64,000 nt of DNA, from assembly GCF_018408855.1 (NCBI RefSeq), contig NZ_AP024324.1, forward strand, positions 310,001 to 374,000, given 5' to 3'. Positions 45,236 to 54,915 of this stretch are shown piece after piece; positions within the stretch are counted from its first letter, which is position 1; every line of letters begins with the position of its first letter. Under the pieces are notes generated by a model. It had not been told where the DNA came from and did not search any database. It saw only the letters and a list, made by a program, of their open reading frames with translations. A program made the position numbers and the translations under genes. Source of the DNA: Caballeronia sp. NK8 (GTDB lineage: Bacteria > Pseudomonadota > Gammaproteobacteria > Burkholderiales > Burkholderiaceae).

Positions 45236-46231
45236 TCAGTTGACGTCGACCAGGACACGGCCTCTGAGCTGACCCGCCAGCATCGCCTCGGCCGCCGCAC
45301 CCACTTCTTCGAGGCGGACCGTCTGCGCGGTGATGCCGTCGAGCAGCGTTGCCGGCAGATCGATGACGATGCGGTTCCATGCCTTGATGCGATCTTTTGA
45401 TGGCAGCATCACCGAATCCACGCCGATCAGCCGGACGCCGCGCAAGATGAACGGCATGACGGTGGTCGGCAAGTCGGCGCCGCCGGCAAGGCCGCACGCG
45501 GCAACCACGCCGTTGTAGTTCATCTCGGCGAGTACGCGGGCGAGTACTTTCGAACCGACGGTGTCGATCGCGGCCGCCCATTTCTGCGCTTCGAGCGCGC
45601 GCGGTGCTTCGGCCCACTGCGGGCCATCGGCAAACGCCTTCGCGCCGAGGCCTTTGACGTATTCGTGCTTCTCTTCGTTGCCGGTCAGCGCGCACACTTC
45701 GTAGCCGAGCTTGCTCAGCACGGCGACGGCGACGCTGCCCACGCCTCCGGCCGCGCCCGTCACGAGCACCGGACCGCTCGCCGGCGTGATGCCTGCGCCT
45801 TCGAGCGCATTCACGCACAGCATGCCGGTAAAGCCGGCGGTGCCGATCATCATCGCCTGGCGGGTCGTGAGCCCTTCCGGCAGCGGCACCAGCCATTCGC
45901 CGCGCACGCGCTGATACTGGCTGTAGCCGCCCCAGTATTTCTCGCCCACGCTCCAGCCCGTGAGCACGACCTTCTGCCCGGCGCGCAGATTCGGATTCGA
46001 CGTTTCGACCACTTCTCCGGAGAAGTCGATACCGGGCACGAGCGGCCACGTCTTGACGATCTTTCCCTTGCCGGTGACAGCCAGCGCGTCCTTGAAGTTG
46101 ATCGTCGAGTATTCGATCTTCACCAGCGTGTCTTCACCCGGCAGCGCGTCGAAGCTCAGCTTCTCGATCGCGGCCTTGGTCTTCCTGTCTTCCTCGCGCA
46201 GCATCATTGCATTGAACGTCTGTCCGGACAT
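45236..46231 (-). CDS. acuI: acrylyl-CoA reductase, AcuI/YhdH type
   Basis: 331 residues of the zinc-free MDR fold. KIEYSTINFKDALAVTGKGK, PLVPGIDFSGEVVE, the NADPH loop GAAGGVGSVAVAVLSKLGYE and DSVMLPSKDR are typical of AcuI. AcuI reduces toxic acryloyl-CoA to propionyl-CoA with NADPH. ATG 46231 is the family start; the longer frame to 46843 runs through the hydratase gene. It is fourth in the leftward AtoE-ligase-hydratase-AcuI unit, and the TetR gene at 51467 resembles its known partner AcuR. Confidence 0.92.
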   Translation of the reverse strand: MSGQTFNAMMLREEDRKTKAAIEKLSFDALPGEDTLVKIEYSTINFKDALAVTGKGKIVKTWPLVPGIDFSGEVVETSNPNLRAGQKVVLTGWSVGEKYWGGYSQYQRVRGEWLVPLPEGLTTRQAMMIGTAGFTGMLCVNALEGAGITPASGPVLVTGAAGGVGSVAVAVLSKLGYEVCALTGNEEKHEYVKGLGAKAFADGPQWAEAPRALEAQKWAAAIDTVGSKVLARVLAEMNYNGVVAACGLAGGADLPTTVMPFILRGVRLIGVDSVMLPSKDRIKAWNRIVIDLPATLLDGITAQTVRLEEVGAAAEAMLAGQLRGRVLVDVN

Positions 46232-46269
46232 CACGTGTTCTCCAGTTGAGATGATTGGGTCTAGAAGCA

Positions 46270-47085
46270 TTAGTCTTCGAAGCGGCGGTCGCGCCAGCGG
46301 ATGGCTTCGCGCATGCCTTGCGCGCGCGCGACTTCCATGAACGCCTTTTTGTCGGGCGACACCGCCGTCTCGACGGCATGGTCGATATCGAGCGCGTGCT
46401 TGAGCGTCTCCTTCATGCCGCGCGCCTCGAAGCTGTGATTGATCGCCCGCTTGGTTTCGCGCATCAGGTTCGGGTCGATGACGCACATCGTGCGAGCAAT
46501 CCGCAGCGCCTCGTTCAGGTGCTCGCCGTCCTCGACAACGCGATTGACGAACCCGAGTTCGGCGCCCTTCTCCGCCGCGATATGGTCGAGGCCGGTCAGA
46601 ATGATTTCTTTGGCCTGCTTGGGATTGGTCATCCACGGCAGCAGCATGGTGACGATGCCCGCGCCGAACTTGAGTTCCGGCTCGCCGAAGATCGCCGAGC
46701 GCGCGGCCACGGTGATATCGCAGGCGAGCACGATTTCGAACGCGCCCGCGAGACAGGCGCCGTGGACTGCGGCGATGGTCGGCTTCGGGCAGTCCCAGAA
46801 GCGCATGGTCGTATCGAAGTCGCGGTCGAGGATTTCGCGCCACACAGCCGCGCCTTCCGGACGCGCTTCCATCTGTTCCTTCAGGTCGAAGCCCGACGAG
46901 AACGCCTTTCCCTCACCAGCGATGACGATGGCGCGAACGCCTTGATCGGCTTCCGCCCGGTCCATGACCGCGTTGATTTCCTGCAGCGACTTCTTGCCCA
47001 GCGCGTTCAGGCGCTCGGGCCGGTTCAGCGTGATGATCGCGATCGAGTCTTTGACTTCATACTTGAGTGTGGTGAATTCGGACAT
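46270..47085 (-). CDS. enoyl-CoA hydratase/isomerase family protein
   Basis: 271 residues of the crotonase fold: ITLNRPERLNALGKKSLQEI, GEGKAFSSGFDLKEQ, HGACLAGAFEIVLACD and FGEPELKFGAGIV. The glycine-rich oxyanion turn reads CLAGAFE instead of the common LGGGCE, so the reaction may differ from ordinary hydratases. It lies 20 bases after the acyl-CoA ligase and 38 before acuI. With those partners it could hydrate acryloyl-CoA or a similar short enoyl-CoA. Confidence 0.9.
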   Translation of the reverse strand: MSEFTTLKYEVKDSIAIITLNRPERLNALGKKSLQEINAVMDRAEADQGVRAIVIAGEGKAFSSGFDLKEQMEARPEGAAVWREILDRDFDTTMRFWDCPKPTIAAVHGACLAGAFEIVLACDITVAARSAIFGEPELKFGAGIVTMLLPWMTNPKQAKEIILTGLDHIAAEKGAELGFVNRVVEDGEHLNEALRIARTMCVIDPNLMRETKRAINHSFEARGMKETLKHALDIDHAVETAVSPDKKAFMEVARAQGMREAIRWRDRRFED

Positions 47086-47105
47086 CGGGTGTCTCCGGTT
47101 CGGTT

Positions 47106-48581
47106 TCAGGAATGGCCAGCAAGCGGTGCGAGCGTGCCGCCCGAAATCATGTTGCGCAGCTCGCGCCGGTCCGCCTTGCCAGTCCGCCCGATCGGGAGCG
47201 CATCGGCGATATAGATGAAGTCCGGCATCTTGAAGCGGTCGAGCCTGCTCGAAAGAAACGCGCGCAGCGTGTCCGCTTCGATCGCGCAGCCACTGTTCGG
47301 GACGATCAGCGCGTGAATGCGCTCGCCAAGAATGTCATCGGGTGCGCCTACGACCATGCAATCGCAAACGGCCTCGTGCTGCTTCAGCGCGCGCTCGACC
47401 TCCATCGGCGTCACCTTGTTGCCGCCACGCGATATCAGTTCCTTCGAGCGGCCCATCAGGCGTACCTGGCCATCCACGTCGAGCTGGGCGAGATCGCCTG
47501 ATCTGAACCATCCGTCGGAGAATGCGGCTTGCGTGAGGCCGGGTTCATCGAGGTAGCCGCCCATCAGGAAGGGACTTCTGATCTGCAATTCGCCGATGAC
47601 TCCCTGTTCGCACGGCGCGCCCAGTTCATCCACGACGCGGAACTGCACGTTGCTCGACGGCAAGCCCAAAGAATGAGGGTTGGCCGCCCGATCCGGAGGG
47701 AACTGGAAGAAGTCGCACGTCGACGTCTCGGTGAGACCGAAGATATTCACGAGATCGGTATCCGGAAAGAGCCGGGCGACCTGCGTCGCGAGTTGCTCGC
47801 TCAACTGCTCGCCGCCGGTCAGGATCTGGCGAAGCGTCGGGCATGCGGCAGTAAGGCCGTCGGCGTCCTGTGCGCGAACGGCGAGCATGGCGCGCAACAT
47901 GGTCGGCACCACGCCGACGCGATGAATCCGCTCGTTGCGCAATTGTTCGAGCAGAAGCGCCGGAACGAACTTCTTCGGCAACACGATGGTTCCCCCTCCG
48001 ATCAGCGTCAGCAGGCTCGACCAGATGCCGAAGCTGAACGTGATGTTCAGCAGTTGCAGCGTGCGTTCGTTCCTGCGGAAGTGGATCATCGCGTCGATGG
48101 CGCGCAGCTTGCCGTTGAAGGCGTCGTGGCCGATCACGACGCCCTTCGGAACGCCGGTCGATCCGGACGTGAAGATGATCATCGCGGCGCGATCGAGTTG
48201 GGCGCGCGCATCCGGCGGCGTCGCGCCTATCAGGGTGACGACATCGGAATGCGCCACATCGACCGCGAGCCGCGCCATGCTCCTGCCTTGCACGCTGTCG
48301 ATCACGCTTGCAGGCGAGGTGCGATGCAGCGGCACCACCACGCCGCCCGCGAGCCACACGCCGAGAAAACCGGCGAGATCCGCGGGATGACTGGAAACGA
48401 GCACGTGCACCGGTTCGTCGGGACGGCAATCGTGCGCGATGAGCGCGCGCTCGACATCCATTGCGCGTTCGAGCAATGCGTCGTAGGTCAGCTTCGTTTC
48501 AGCCGCGTCGATCGCGACGGCCGCGCCATGCTTTCGGCATGCGGCCGCCAGAATGAAGCCAAGGTTATTCATGTCGTCCAT
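47106..48581 (-). CDS. acyl-CoA synthetase, ANL superfamily
   Basis: 491 residues. Motifs in order are TSGSTGVPKG (138-147, the phosphate loop), LTGGEQLS, NIFGLTETS, DGWFRSGDLAQLDVDGQV and the catalytic lysine region PIGRTGKADRREL near residue 473. It should form an acyl-adenylate and then an acyl-CoA. It is second in the operon, after the AtoE-like carrier, so it probably activates the acid that the carrier brings in. Chain length cannot be read, but the company of AcuI suggests a short acid. Confidence 0.92.
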   Translation of the reverse strand: MDDMNNLGFILAAACRKHGAAVAIDAAETKLTYDALLERAMDVERALIAHDCRPDEPVHVLVSSHPADLAGFLGVWLAGGVVVPLHRTSPASVIDSVQGRSMARLAVDVAHSDVVTLIGATPPDARAQLDRAAMIIFTSGSTGVPKGVVIGHDAFNGKLRAIDAMIHFRRNERTLQLLNITFSFGIWSSLLTLIGGGTIVLPKKFVPALLLEQLRNERIHRVGVVPTMLRAMLAVRAQDADGLTAACPTLRQILTGGEQLSEQLATQVARLFPDTDLVNIFGLTETSTCDFFQFPPDRAANPHSLGLPSSNVQFRVVDELGAPCEQGVIGELQIRSPFLMGGYLDEPGLTQAAFSDGWFRSGDLAQLDVDGQVRLMGRSKELISRGGNKVTPMEVERALKQHEAVCDCMVVGAPDDILGERIHALIVPNSGCAIEADTLRAFLSSRLDRFKMPDFIYIADALPIGRTGKADRRELRNMISGGTLAPLAGHS

Positions 48582-48626
48582 GAGCTTTCAGTGAGGCCAA
48601 AGTGTGCGAAAGGTTGAAAGAGCCGC

Positions 48627-50018
48627 TTACAGCAGAAGGAGCGTGCCGCCCATCACCGCCAGCATGACGAAGAAGATGATGACGGTGAAGCCCATCACGC
48701 GGCCCATGCCCACGCCGGCAATCGCGAGCAGCGGAATGACCCACATCGGCTGCACCATGTCGGCCACGCCTTCACCGAGTGCGACGGCAATCGCGACCGC
48801 GTGTTGCGAGACGCCGAGATGCTGGGCCGCGGGCACGACGAAAGGCGCCTGCACGATCCAGTGTCCGCCCGCGCTCGGCACGAACATGCTGATGAGCACC
48901 GACGAGACGAAGGTCCAGAACGGCAGCGTGTGCGTGGTGGAAAAGCTGATGAACCATTTCGCCATTTCGTCGGCGAGGCCCGTCACCGTCATGACACCCA
49001 TGATGCCGCCGTAGATAGGAAACTGGAGCAGCACCGGACCGGCGACCCGCGCGGCATTGTTGATCGCGGTGAGATAGGCGCGCGGCGTCCAGTGTGTCAC
49101 CAGACCAAGGATCAGGAAGATCATGACTAGCATGTTCAGGTCCATCGTGAACTTGCCGGCCATGACTTTCATCACGATATAGCCCAGGCCCAGCGCAACG
49201 AGAATCAGGTTAAGTACCCATCCGTTGTCGAGCCACGTGGCGAAGGTCTTCACACGTTCGTCCGGCACATCGACGGTATCTTCCGCGATGAGTTTCGCCG
49301 GGTCCGCCGCGATGGTTTCGTTGTCGTGCGGCTTCATCATGCGGAACACGAGCGGAACCAGCACGGCGAGCACGACGACAGGAACGAAGTTCAACGGCGA
49401 CAGCAGAAAGTCCCGCATCGGCAGCACCGAACCGGTCATCTTCTCGATGATGTTCAGCGGCGAGCCCTTCGTCGCGCTCAGCAAGGCGATGGAACTCGAA
49501 AGACCGCACGGGTAGAACGACCAGCCCGCGTAGGCGGCCGCGACGAGCCACGCGAAATCCACGCGCACCCGCTTGGCGATCTCGCGGGCGAACAACGCGG
49601 AGACGACCAGACCGACAGCCCAGTTGAGCAGGCCGCTGACCATCGAGACGAAAAAGGTGAGCGTCATCGCGCCCACGGCGGTCGTTGGATACGACGCGAC
49701 CTTTCTGAGCAGCATCGACACAGGCTTCGAAGTCGACAACGCGTGTCCCGTGACGAGCGTCAATGCGACCAGAAACGCGAAGCTCGCGATCTTGAATACA
49801 CCGTCATACCAGCTGGTCACGACCGTGCCGATATCGCCATGCGGCGCGAGGGCGACCGCAAGCGCGCACGTCAGCAACGTCAGCAATACAGCGATGACGA
49901 ACGGGTCCGGCATCACCTTCTCGACGAGCACCACGCAAACGCGTGTGAATCCGCGTAACCCGTAGGATCGCACGGGTCTGTTCATTGACGTCGCTGCTCC
50001 TGCGTTCACCTTTTCCAT
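48627..50018 (-). CDS. short-chain fatty acid transporter, AtoE family
   Basis: 463 residues with about 12 helices: FVIAVLLTLLTCALAVAL, FAFLVALTLVTGHALSTSKP, NWAVGLVVSALFAREIAKR and VPSAGGHWIVQAPFVVPAA, the last a strong AtoE/TIGR00366 feature. It should carry short fatty acids. It is the first gene of the leftward acyl-CoA unit. ATG 50018 follows GGAG by nine bases; ATG 49985 is possible. The promoter lies in the shared divergent region 50077-50142. Confidence 0.9.
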   Translation of the reverse strand: MEKVNAGAATSMNRPVRSYGLRGFTRVCVVLVEKVMPDPFVIAVLLTLLTCALAVALAPHGDIGTVVTSWYDGVFKIASFAFLVALTLVTGHALSTSKPVSMLLRKVASYPTTAVGAMTLTFFVSMVSGLLNWAVGLVVSALFAREIAKRVRVDFAWLVAAAYAGWSFYPCGLSSSIALLSATKGSPLNIIEKMTGSVLPMRDFLLSPLNFVPVVVLAVLVPLVFRMMKPHDNETIAADPAKLIAEDTVDVPDERVKTFATWLDNGWVLNLILVALGLGYIVMKVMAGKFTMDLNMLVMIFLILGLVTHWTPRAYLTAINNAARVAGPVLLQFPIYGGIMGVMTVTGLADEMAKWFISFSTTHTLPFWTFVSSVLISMFVPSAGGHWIVQAPFVVPAAQHLGVSQHAVAIAVALGEGVADMVQPMWVIPLLAIAGVGMGRVMGFTVIIFFVMLAVMGGTLLLL

Positions 50019-50076
50019 TGCTCATGTCTCCGTTTGTCTGATGCGTTTCATATCGCTCAGTCTTGTGACGAGGCAC

Positions 50077-50128
50077 TAGACGACCGGTCAGTTATGGACG
50101 TTATAGCCCCTAGTTGACTGGTCGTCTA
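50077..50128. promoter_or_regulatory. TetR-type operator pair in a divergent promoter
   Basis: TAGACGACCGGTCA (50077-50090) and TGACTGGTCGTCTA (50115-50128) are inverted copies that differ by one base. The right copy covers the spacer and overlaps the -35 of the rightward MFS promoter. The TetR regulator at 51467 is the probable ligand-responsive repressor of both directions. Confidence 0.72.
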
Positions 50129-50142
50129 CAAAAACCTATAGT
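50114..50142 (+). promoter_or_regulatory. sigma-70 promoter of the MFS-TetR-MaoC unit
   Basis: TTGACT (50114-50119), a 17-base spacer and TATAGT (50137-50142). The start codon of the MFS gene is at 50206. The spacer overlaps an operator copy, which suits repression. Confidence 0.75.
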
Positions 50143-50205
50143 GGTTGCGGGAAAGTACCGACGCGGCTCGACAGGCAATCGACGCGACCTTTGAGGAGAC
50201 TTCAA

Positions 50206-51432
50206 GTGAGCACTGGGCTGGGCGCAGATCGAACGGAAGTGCTGGCGGCGTCACGCGCCAATCGGGCGATAGCGGTGATCGCGCTCGCGCAGCTGTTCGG
50301 CACATCGCTGTGGTTCAGCGCGAACGCGGCCATGCATGACCTGCAGATGTCGTGGCACCTCACTGCGTCGGGAATGGGATGGCTCACGAACTCTGTGCAG
50401 GCCGGATTCATCGCCGGAACATTGATTTCGGCCTTCACGGGAATCGCGGACCGGCTGCCGACGAGCCGCGTCTTCGCCGCCTGCGGTTTGCTCGGCGCGG
50501 TGCTGAATGCGCTCTTCGCATTGTGCAGCGCGGGCTTCGCATCGGCGGTGGTGTTCCGCTTCGGTGTCGGCGTCGCGCTGGCCGGCATCTATCCTCTAGG
50601 CATGAAGCTGCTCGTGACGTGGGCGCCCGCGCGGGCCGCGCAGACGCTCGCATGGCTCGTCGCCATGCTGACGCTCGGTACGGCTTCGGTGCACGCGATA
50701 CGCGGCGCGTTCGATGCCGTGCCGTGGCAGACCGTGGTCCTCACGTCGTCGCTGCTGGCCATGATCGGCGCGGCGATGGTGCTCACGCTCGGCGAAGGAC
50801 CGTACGCGCGCCGCACAAAATCGAACGCAGGCGTGAGCAACGCGCGCTCGGTGTTTCGTTCGCGCGAATTTCGCGCTGCGGCTTTCGGATACTTCGGTCA
50901 CATGTGGGAGCTCTACGCCTTCTGGACACTCGTGCCGCTGCTGGTCGCTCACGCGTTGCAGGCGGACACGACGGCATCCACGCGCGACATTGCGCTGTGG
51001 TCCTTTGCGGTCATCGGTATCGGCGCGTTGGGTTGTGTCGCGGGTGGCGCTTTCAGCAAGCGATTCGGCAGTGCGCGCGCGGCGTTCATCGCGCTCCTCA
51101 TGTCGGGATCGATCTGCCTGCTGTATCCGTTTCTTGCCGACAGAACGGCCGGGTACGCGCAACTCGCGGTGCTGCTCTTCTGGGGCGTGAGCGTGGTCGC
51201 CGACTCGCCGCAGTTTTCCGCGCTGTCCGTGCGCGCCTGTCCGCCCGAACTGGTCGGCGGTGCGCTAACGATTCAGAATAGCCTCGGTTTCTTCATCTCG
51301 GCCTGTTCGATCTTTTCGGCCACGAGTGTGTATCACTCATTGGGCGCGTGGAGTTCGCTGCTCCTGCTTCCGGGCCCGCTGTTCGGCCTGATCGCAATGA
51401 GCCCGCTTTTGAAGAAACAGCCGCGCTGGTAG
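50206..51432 (+). CDS. MFS transporter, paralogue of the one at 43354
   Basis: 408 residues from GTG 50206, seven bases after GAGGAG; TTG 50191 is an upstream alternative without support. The protein shares [39 protein letters not shown] and [19 protein letters not shown] with the MFS at 43354, so the two are close paralogues. It is read from the divergent promoter opposite the AtoE operon and precedes the TetR gene by 34 bases. It may export or import the same class of acids. Confidence 0.9.
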   Translation: MSTGLGADRTEVLAASRANRAIAVIALAQLFGTSLWFSANAAMHDLQMSWHLTASGMGWLTNSVQAGFIAGTLISAFTGIADRLPTSRVFAACGLLGAVLNALFALCSAGFASAVVFRFGVGVALAGIYPLGMKLLVTWAPARAAQTLAWLVAMLTLGTASVHAIRGAFDAVPWQTVVLTSSLLAMIGAAMVLTLGEGPYARRTKSNAGVSNARSVFRSREFRAAAFGYFGHMWELYAFWTLVPLLVAHALQADTTASTRDIALWSFAVIGIGALGCVAGGAFSKRFGSARAAFIALLMSGSICLLYPFLADRTAGYAQLAVLLFWGVSVVADSPQFSALSVRACPPELVGGALTIQNSLGFFISACSIFSATSVYHSLGAWSSLLLLPGPLFGLIAMSPLLKKQPRW

Positions 51433-51466
51433 AAAGCGTCTCAATCATCCGAAGGACGTCACATCA

Positions 51467-52081
51467 ATGGCAACGATTTCAAACAAGAAAGAAGGTGGTC
51501 GCCGCTCCGAGCTGATCCGGCTCGGTGTCGCGATCCTGACCGAGAAGGGTTTCCACAACTTCTCGCTCGATGAGCTCGTCGCGCTCGCGGGCGTGCCGAA
51601 AGGTTCGTTTCACTATTACTTCAACAACAAGGACGCATATTGCCTCGAAGTCATTCAGGCTTATCACGAGTACTTCGCGAAGAAGCTCGACATGCATCTG
51701 AAAGACGCGAGCCTCTCCCCGCTCGAACGCATCAAGGCGTTCACGGAAGATGCCGCGATCGGCATGCAGCGGCACAAGTTCAAGCGCGGTTGCCTCGTGG
51801 GCAATCTGAGCCAGGAACTGGCCGCACTGGACGAGACCTTCCGCAAGGCGCTCATGGACGTTCTGCAAGACTGGCGCCGACGGATCCGCGAATGTCTGGA
51901 GGAAGGCAAGGCAAGTGGCGAGATTCGCGCGGATGCGGACACCGCCGCGCTCTCGCGATACTTCTGGAATGCGTGGGAAGGCGCGGTGATGTGCTCGAAG
52001 CTCGAGAAGTCAAGAGAGCCGCTCGATGACGCGAGCGCTGCATTCCTCGCGCAACTGACACAGCATCCCGCCAAACGATGA
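51467..52081 (+). CDS. TetR-family regulator, AcuR/NemR-like
   Basis: 204 residues. The HTH is in the first 60 residues (LIRLGVAILTEKGFHNFSLD, LVALAGVPKGSFHYYFNNKD), and the ligand domain begins CLEVIQAYHEYFAKKLD. The HTH closely resembles AcuR and NemR, which respond to acrylate and other electrophiles. AcuR commonly sits beside acuI, and acuI is at 45236 in the divergent unit. Cysteines at CLVGN and CLEEG could react with electrophiles; that is inference. Confidence 0.88.
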   Translation: MATISNKKEGGRRSELIRLGVAILTEKGFHNFSLDELVALAGVPKGSFHYYFNNKDAYCLEVIQAYHEYFAKKLDMHLKDASLSPLERIKAFTEDAAIGMQRHKFKRGCLVGNLSQELAALDETFRKALMDVLQDWRRRIRECLEEGKASGEIRADADTAALSRYFWNAWEGAVMCSKLEKSREPLDDASAAFLAQLTQHPAKR

Positions 52082-52136
52082 GCGCAGCACGGGTGGCTTG
52101 GTTGAGTAATCACACGAACAGCATCGAGGAGATGGT

Positions 52137-52586
52137 ATGAGCGCAGACAACGGCTGGAGCAATACCCTCAACGGCATGCCCGCGGCGGGATCGAGTGCGG
52201 AGCGTCAGAAAACGATGAGCATGCGCGACATCGAATTGTTCACGGAAATCACGGGCGACCGCAATCCCCTGCACTACGACGAAGAACTCGCGAAACAGTC
52301 TCCTTTCGGCGGTTTGATCGTGCAAGGCGGCGTCACGTCCGGCATGCTCAACGCCATCGTCGCGGAAGCTTTGCCCGGGCCCGGCACCGTGTTTCTCGGC
52401 ATGGAGCTCAAGTTCTCCAAGGGCGTGCTGGTGGGTGACACAGTGACCGGTCGCGTCGAAGTGAAGTCAGTGCGCGAGGACAAGCCTATCTGCAACGTCG
52501 AAGTTTCCGTCGTCAATCAGCGGGGCGAAGTCTGCCTCAGCGGAACTGCAACGACTTACACCATGCCGTTGAAGGTGCCGAGGTGA
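52137..52586 (+). CDS. MaoC-like (R)-enoyl-CoA hydratase
   Basis: 149 residues with a single hot-dog domain and the hydratase-2 motif FTEITGDRNPLHYDEELAKQ near residues 36-55, where the Asp and His are catalytic. ATG 52137 has GAGGAG upstream. It follows the TetR gene by 55 bases and probably belongs to the same acyl-CoA regulon, adding a second, R-specific hydration option next to the crotonase at 46270. Confidence 0.9.
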   Translation: MSADNGWSNTLNGMPAAGSSAERQKTMSMRDIELFTEITGDRNPLHYDEELAKQSPFGGLIVQGGVTSGMLNAIVAEALPGPGTVFLGMELKFSKGVLVGDTVTGRVEVKSVREDKPICNVEVSVVNQRGEVCLSGTATTYTMPLKVPR

Positions 52587-52691
52587 TGTTTCGCACCGGC
52601 CGAGATGTTTAGATGCCACGTCCAGGAATCGCGTTCCGGTTGATCCGGTGCCTGTCATGCGCGCTCAAATTCGTCATCGATTGCGTCAGAT

Positions 52692-53606
52692 TCAGTGCTC
52701 CATCGATACGAGCGGCGCGACGAATTGCTGGAAGTGTGGCGACCAGATCGGAATTGACCGGTCGACATTGAACATGCCGTGACCGTTGCTGCCAAAGGGC
52801 GGTTCGATGATCAGCTGCCCCTGACCGCCTGCCGCCCGAAAGGCCGCAAACCATGTCCTGACGACTTCAGGTGAAAAGTACTGGTCGTTCTGAACGTAAT
52901 GCCAGAGAACGGGAACGCGGGTCGTCGATGCAAAATGCGCGATGGTGTCGGCCATCTGCTGCGGATCGCACGGCATGCCTGGATGTTTCAGCGGGTCTCC
53001 TCCTCGACCACCCGAGAAGTTGACGACCGCAACCAATCCTTCCGGTGCATGGCTGGCGGCCGCCAGAGAAGCAAACCCGCCCGCCGATTGCCCCACCAGA
53101 ACAACCCGGTTTCGATCCACTTGGGGCAAGTTCTGCGCGTACGTGACAGCCGCAAGCACGTCCTTCGCTGCTTCCTTGCCGGCATCCATGTAATCGGGAT
53201 TCCGGCAAGAGCGGATCTCCTCCTCGTCGGTGCCTCCCGTCGCCCCATAGCCACGTCGGATCGGCACGATGACAGCAAAGCCAAGACTGACGAACGTCCG
53301 TATTTGTGGCAACTTGCGAAAGCGGCCGATCTTCGGCCGATCTCTCGGATCAGGCGGACTACCATGACTCAGGACGATCAGCGGAAAGGGGCCAGTGCCG
53401 TCGGGCATGTAGGTGGTAGCCACGATGTCGCGTACATGATCGCCAACTATTCCGTGCTCTTTCAGCGGGATCTTGACGATGGTCTCATGGACGTCGAGAG
53501 CAAGGGGCTCGGCCTCATTGACGGTCGATGCACATCCGGCCACGAAGCCAATCAATATGATGAGTGTCGTGAAACGGCTCAGACGAGCGATCCAGTCACG
53601 CTTCAC
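52692..53606 (-). CDS. lipoprotein alpha/beta hydrolase
   Basis: 304 residues. The N-terminal signal ends in lipobox FVAGC, so it is probably membrane-anchored in the periplasm or outer membrane. The hydrolase domain shows the oxyanion region VLSHGSPPD, the nucleophile elbow GQSAGG (VVLVGQSAGGFAS) and a late HGMF histidine. It resembles dienelactone-hydrolase or prolyl-oligopeptidase-like lipoproteins. It stands alone and convergent to the MaoC gene. The substrate is unknown. Confidence 0.85.
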   Translation of the reverse strand: MKRDWIARLSRFTTLIILIGFVAGCASTVNEAEPLALDVHETIVKIPLKEHGIVGDHVRDIVATTYMPDGTGPFPLIVLSHGSPPDPRDRPKIGRFRKLPQIRTFVSLGFAVIVPIRRGYGATGGTDEEEIRSCRNPDYMDAGKEAAKDVLAAVTYAQNLPQVDRNRVVLVGQSAGGFASLAAASHAPEGLVAVVNFSGGRGGDPLKHPGMPCDPQQMADTIAHFASTTRVPVLWHYVQNDQYFSPEVVRTWFAAFRAAGGQGQLIIEPPFGSNGHGMFNVDRSIPIWSPHFQQFVAPLVSMEH

Positions 53607-53794
53607 TTCTCACCTCGATCAAAGAAATGACGTCAGGGGAGCGTAACGCGAGGCCTGCTCAGACTGCAACGCGGTGTCGTATTGCGGACCCAGAGCGGAC
53701 AGGCCGGCGAGACCTGCAAAAAACTAGCTGGAGCATTGTCGATTTCCGATCATCTGATTCGTCGTCAGTGAACCCCATTCAAAAAGGATCTCCC

Positions 53795-54166
53795 ATGAAA
53801 TACCTCGGCCTGGCCTACTTCACCCCCGAAAAATTCGCCGCGATGGCTCCGGACGACATCAAGGAACTGGTAAGCCAATGCCCGGCATTGGACGAGAAGA
53901 TGCGCGCTACCGGCAAGGTTCTGATTTCCGCCTCGCTTGGCGATCTGGACAAATGGAAAACGCTTCGCACGCGCACTGGAGAGACGCGTGTCACCGATGG
54001 ACCTTACACCGAGTCGAAGGAAGTCGTGGGTGGCCTGTTCATCATCGAGGCGGATAGCCCTGACGAGGCGTTGCGCATCGCGTCCATGCACCCGGCTGCC
54101 ACACTGGGCGAAGAAGGCGGATGGGCCGTGGAGCTCATCCCCCTGGATTTCTATCTGGCCCGATGA
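53795..54166 (+). CDS. YCII-related (YciI/DGPF) protein
   Basis: 123 residues of the YCII family: MKYLGLAYFTPEKFAAM, the DGPYTESKEVVGGLFIIEA core and DEALRIASMHP. Proteins with this DGPF motif often sit beside ECF sigma factors, but none is seen here. AAAGGA precedes ATG 53795. Its 3' end overlaps the nonsense tail of the truncated livF on the other strand, so an original downstream neighbour may have been lost. Confidence 0.88.
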   Translation: MKYLGLAYFTPEKFAAMAPDDIKELVSQCPALDEKMRATGKVLISASLGDLDKWKTLRTRTGETRVTDGPYTESKEVVGGLFIIEADSPDEALRIASMHPAATLGEEGGWAVELIPLDFYLAR

Positions 54167-54915
54167 GGATTTGGACGCCGTGCTCCAGAAGGCGTTGGCG
54201 TTCCTTTCACCACCGACAGCCGCGCCGCGTCGGGGGCATCGCGCTGACGTCCGCCGCGGGCCGGCATCTGCCTGAGAAGCTCGACACTCCCGGGCCAGGA
54301 AAACATCCACGTCCATAACTTCGCAGCGACGAGTCCGGTGTCGCGGATCAGATGAATGACCTGCGCGATCTTCTCGACCACAGAGGGCGCGAGGGCGATG
54401 GTCGGTTCGTCGAGGAGCAGCAAGCGCGGTGCGGCCATCAGCGCGCGCGCGACCGCCACCATCTGCTGCTGCCCGCCGCTCAGCGTGCCGGCGGGCGCGC
54501 CGAGCTTTGCAACGAGATCGGGAAAGTAGGCGAGACAGCGTTCCAGATCGGCGCTCACAGCACGTGCGTCGTTGCGGCAATACGCACCCAGTTCCAGGTT
54601 CTCGCGGACCGTCATGCTGCCGAAGAGACGTCTTCCTTCCGGCACCAGACATAGTCCCCGCCGCACCCGTATATCCGCCGACGCCGCGTCCATCCCCTCC
54701 CCGTTCAGCGTCATGCTGCCCGCCTGCGCCGTGATGAGGCCCGCCACGTATTTCATCAGCGTCGACTTGCCCGCGCCGTTCGCGCCGATCAGCGTCACGA
54801 TCTGTCCGCTGCGCACCTGAAAACTCGCGCCGCGCACGGCAGGCACCACGCCGTAGCTGATCGACACGCCGGACACGTCCAGCGCGATATCGTCACTTCT
54901 GCTTTCAATTCTCAT
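54151..54915 (-). pseudogene. truncated livF-like ABC ATPase
   Basis: The first about 195 codons (54915 to roughly 54330) are a good LivF: Walker A GANGAGKST near residue 43, VPEGRRLFGSMTVRENLELG, signature LSGGQQQM and Walker B LLLLDEP. The last part is wrong: after IRDTG the LVEQN region and the following 40 residues are replaced by a Pro/Arg-rich tail that overlaps the YCII gene. The H-loop is therefore missing and the ATPase should not work. No permease or binding-protein genes of a branched-chain amino-acid transporter are nearby. Confidence 0.8.

Noticed and set aside
54151..54330. tail of the livF frame as a real protein extension
   Set aside because: It is a Pro/Arg-rich nonsense sequence overlapping the YCII gene; the expected LVEQN region is missing.
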